This document shows positions 63,094 through 64,000 of a DNA stretch of 64,000 nucleotides, in pieces. The stretch spans positions 182,733 through 246,732 of the forward strand of contig JACRMB010000005.1 in assembly GCA_016235065.1 (NCBI GenBank), read 5' to 3'. Within the stretch, counting starts at the first letter, position 1, and each line of letters begins with the position of its first letter. Under the pieces are notes generated by a model. It worked only from the letters and a program-made list of their open reading frames with translations, did no database searches and was not told the DNA's origin. The translations under genes were made by a program, and so were the position numbers. Source of the DNA: Actinomycetota bacterium (GTDB taxonomy: Bacteria > Actinomycetota > Thermoleophilia > BMS3ABIN01).

Positions 63094-63313
63094 CCTGCCG
63101 CCTTTCCCGGGAAGTTGAATGATCGTACTCCTTAAAACCGTCATGGAACGAAAAAACCGGAGGCGCTGCTCCGGCGGAATGTGAAACTGATAAATTTTTG
63201 GACCTTGCGCCCATCGGCTATCCTGTTGCCATCGTGATTGTCATTTTACAATGGGAGAGTATATCACCTGCGGTCATTTCGGGAAAGCGGCAATTCTGAT
63301 TCAACTGTCGCAG

Positions 63314-63520
63314 CTATTCCTGATCTTCCTCCTCGTAGGTGATCGCGTCTTCCGGGCAGTTCTCCACAGCGGCCTCGATGCAGCCTTCAAGGCCGAAAAG
63401 ATCGTCAGTTATGACATGAGATACGTTGTCTTCATCCCTGATCATGAAGACCTCCGGGCAGATGGCCTCGCAGTTGCCGCAGGCGACGCATTTTTCCGGG
63501 ATTACTTTAGGGACTTTCAT
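63314..63520 (-). CDS. Single-cluster [4Fe-4S] ferredoxin
   Basis: 68 residues. Cys11, Cys14, Cys17 (CVACGNC) and Cys55 (ENCPEDAI) ligate one [4Fe-4S] cluster, and Cys21 and Cys47 match the disulfide pair of Thermotoga and Desulfovibrio gigas ferredoxins. The acidic C-terminus (YEEEDQE) is typical of electron carriers. GAAAGGA precedes the start. It is a single gene, divergent from the secreted hydrolase at the window end. Its partners cannot be named, but Isf-type flavoproteins use such ferredoxins. Confidence 0.92.
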   Translation of the reverse strand: MKVPKVIPEKCVACGNCEAICPEVFMIRDEDNVSHVITDDLFGLEGCIEAAVENCPEDAITYEEEDQE

Positions 63521-63648
63521 CCTGCTTCCTTTCGGTTTGGCCTGAGGGGATTGTATCAGAACAGCGATGCTTTTCTATGGCTGGTGCCTCCAGCGACCGC
63601 CCTGCTCGACAGCGGGATATTGAGGCGCCTTTTAAGTCGATATAATAT

Positions 63649-64000
63649 ATGAAAGGCAAGTTCACGGGACCTACGGAAGTGACCCCCTTGAAGACGCTCA
63701 GCAACGGATCGCTGCCTCATTCCAGCCGGTTTGGCAATGCTTCACAGACCATACTGATGGCTTGCGCAGCAATCGCATTCTTCCTTGTGATTGAGTCCTC
63801 CAGTGCCCTGGCCGTCAGCGGCAACGAGCCTATATCCGGCTACGCGCCGGTCACGGCTGCCCAGATGGAAGCCGACCTGTCACTTCGCAATCCCGGCCAC
63901 ATCCATCCCGGGATCGCCGAATATTACGCCGACTGGGGACCTCGCTTCGGCATCCGCTCCGACATGGCTTTCGCCCAGATGATGCATGAGACCGGATCGC
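63649..64000 (+). CDS. Secreted glucosaminidase-like protein, N-terminal part
   Basis: The frame runs off the window end after ~117 residues. A basic N-terminus and hydrophobic signal segment (MACAAIAFFLVIESS) are followed by YAPVTAAQMEADL and RFGIRSDMAFAQMMHETGS. The AFAQMMHETG pattern occurs at the start of glucosaminidase/lysozyme-like domains that cut peptidoglycan. The start is uncertain: TATAAT (63641-63646) ends 2 bases before ATG 63649, so transcription would begin inside. TTG 63688 with GGAAG 8 bases upstream is a good alternative. Confidence 0.65.
   Translation, partial: MKGKFTGPTEVTPLKTLSNGSLPHSSRFGNASQTILMACAAIAFFLVIESSSALAVSGNEPISGYAPVTAAQMEADLSLRNPGHIHPGIAEYYADWGPRFGIRSDMAFAQMMHETGS

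Overview
The window looks like a stretch of core chromosome from a GC-rich bacterium, most probably a deep-branching actinobacterium. The evidence is grpE-dnaJ followed directly by a MerR-type hspR, a SigB/SigF-type sigma factor, a CwlM-like amidase without signal peptide, the DUF948/YtxH-alaS-ruvX-mltG cluster, and -10 boxes that often fit TANNNT. Several features are atypical for mainstream Actinobacteria: a dedicated GlnRS, a split alpha/beta GlyRS, and recO-glyQ-glyS-ppdK-dgt-dnaG-rpoD in an order also known from Clostridia. A lineage near the base of Actinomycetota, possibly anaerobic or facultative (ferredoxin, iron-sulfur flavoprotein, PPDK), is an inference and not proven here.

Layout. 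1-1.9 kb: end of the heat-shock operon grpE-dnaJ-hspR. 2-5.5 kb: glnS, tRNA-Gln, tRNA-Pro, a lone pilT and a second, poorly paired tRNA-Gln. 5.7-9.1 kb: ABC-2 exporter, tRNA-Glu and gltX. 9.2-11.6 kb: two cell-wall hydrolases. 11.7-16.6 kb: a thiamin operon under a TPP riboswitch and terminator (thi4, a possible 47-codon ORF, thiE, thiC, thiL, thiD). 16.8-23.8 kb: small zinc-ribbon proteins, a histidine kinase/HD-GYP pair, a histone-H1-like protein, a nitroreductase/iron-sulfur-flavoprotein pair, tRNA-Asn and a two-CW protein. 24-36 kb: rpoD, dnaG, dgt, ppdK, glyS, glyQ and recO. 36-42 kb: mltG, ruvX, alaS, a stress sigma factor and two small membrane proteins. 42-46.3 kb: an ECF sigma factor with a membrane partner, and a diguanylate cyclase. 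46.3-52.8 kb: an IscU-MnmA fusion, a lipoprotein, a probable 6S RNA, aspS, hisS and a metallo-beta-lactamase-fold hydrolase. 52.8-58.2 kb: TMEM175-like channel, deoA, a divergent secreted protein, deoB and xerD. 58.3-64 kb: ald, NUDIX, M20 peptidase, pyrG, ferredoxin and the start of a secreted hydrolase.

How the genes work together. The window is dominated by translation and replication housekeeping (six tRNA-synthetase systems, five tRNA genes, primase, two sigma factors plus an ECF). Signalling is c-di-GMP-centred: an HD-GYP regulator with its kinase, and a GGDEF enzyme. The most unusual items are: a Cys-type Thi4 replacing ThiG/S/F/O; an IscU-like domain fused to MnmA with an altered cluster site; a 6S-like RNA downstream of aspS whose predicted transcription start falls on the first base of its closing stem; two genes whose best start is a non-standard ATC or ATA codon behind a strong Shine-Dalgarno; a two-CW cysteine module present both inside a kinase and as a separate protein; and a dispersed intergenic repeat.

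No CRISPR array, rRNA, intact IS element or phage was seen.
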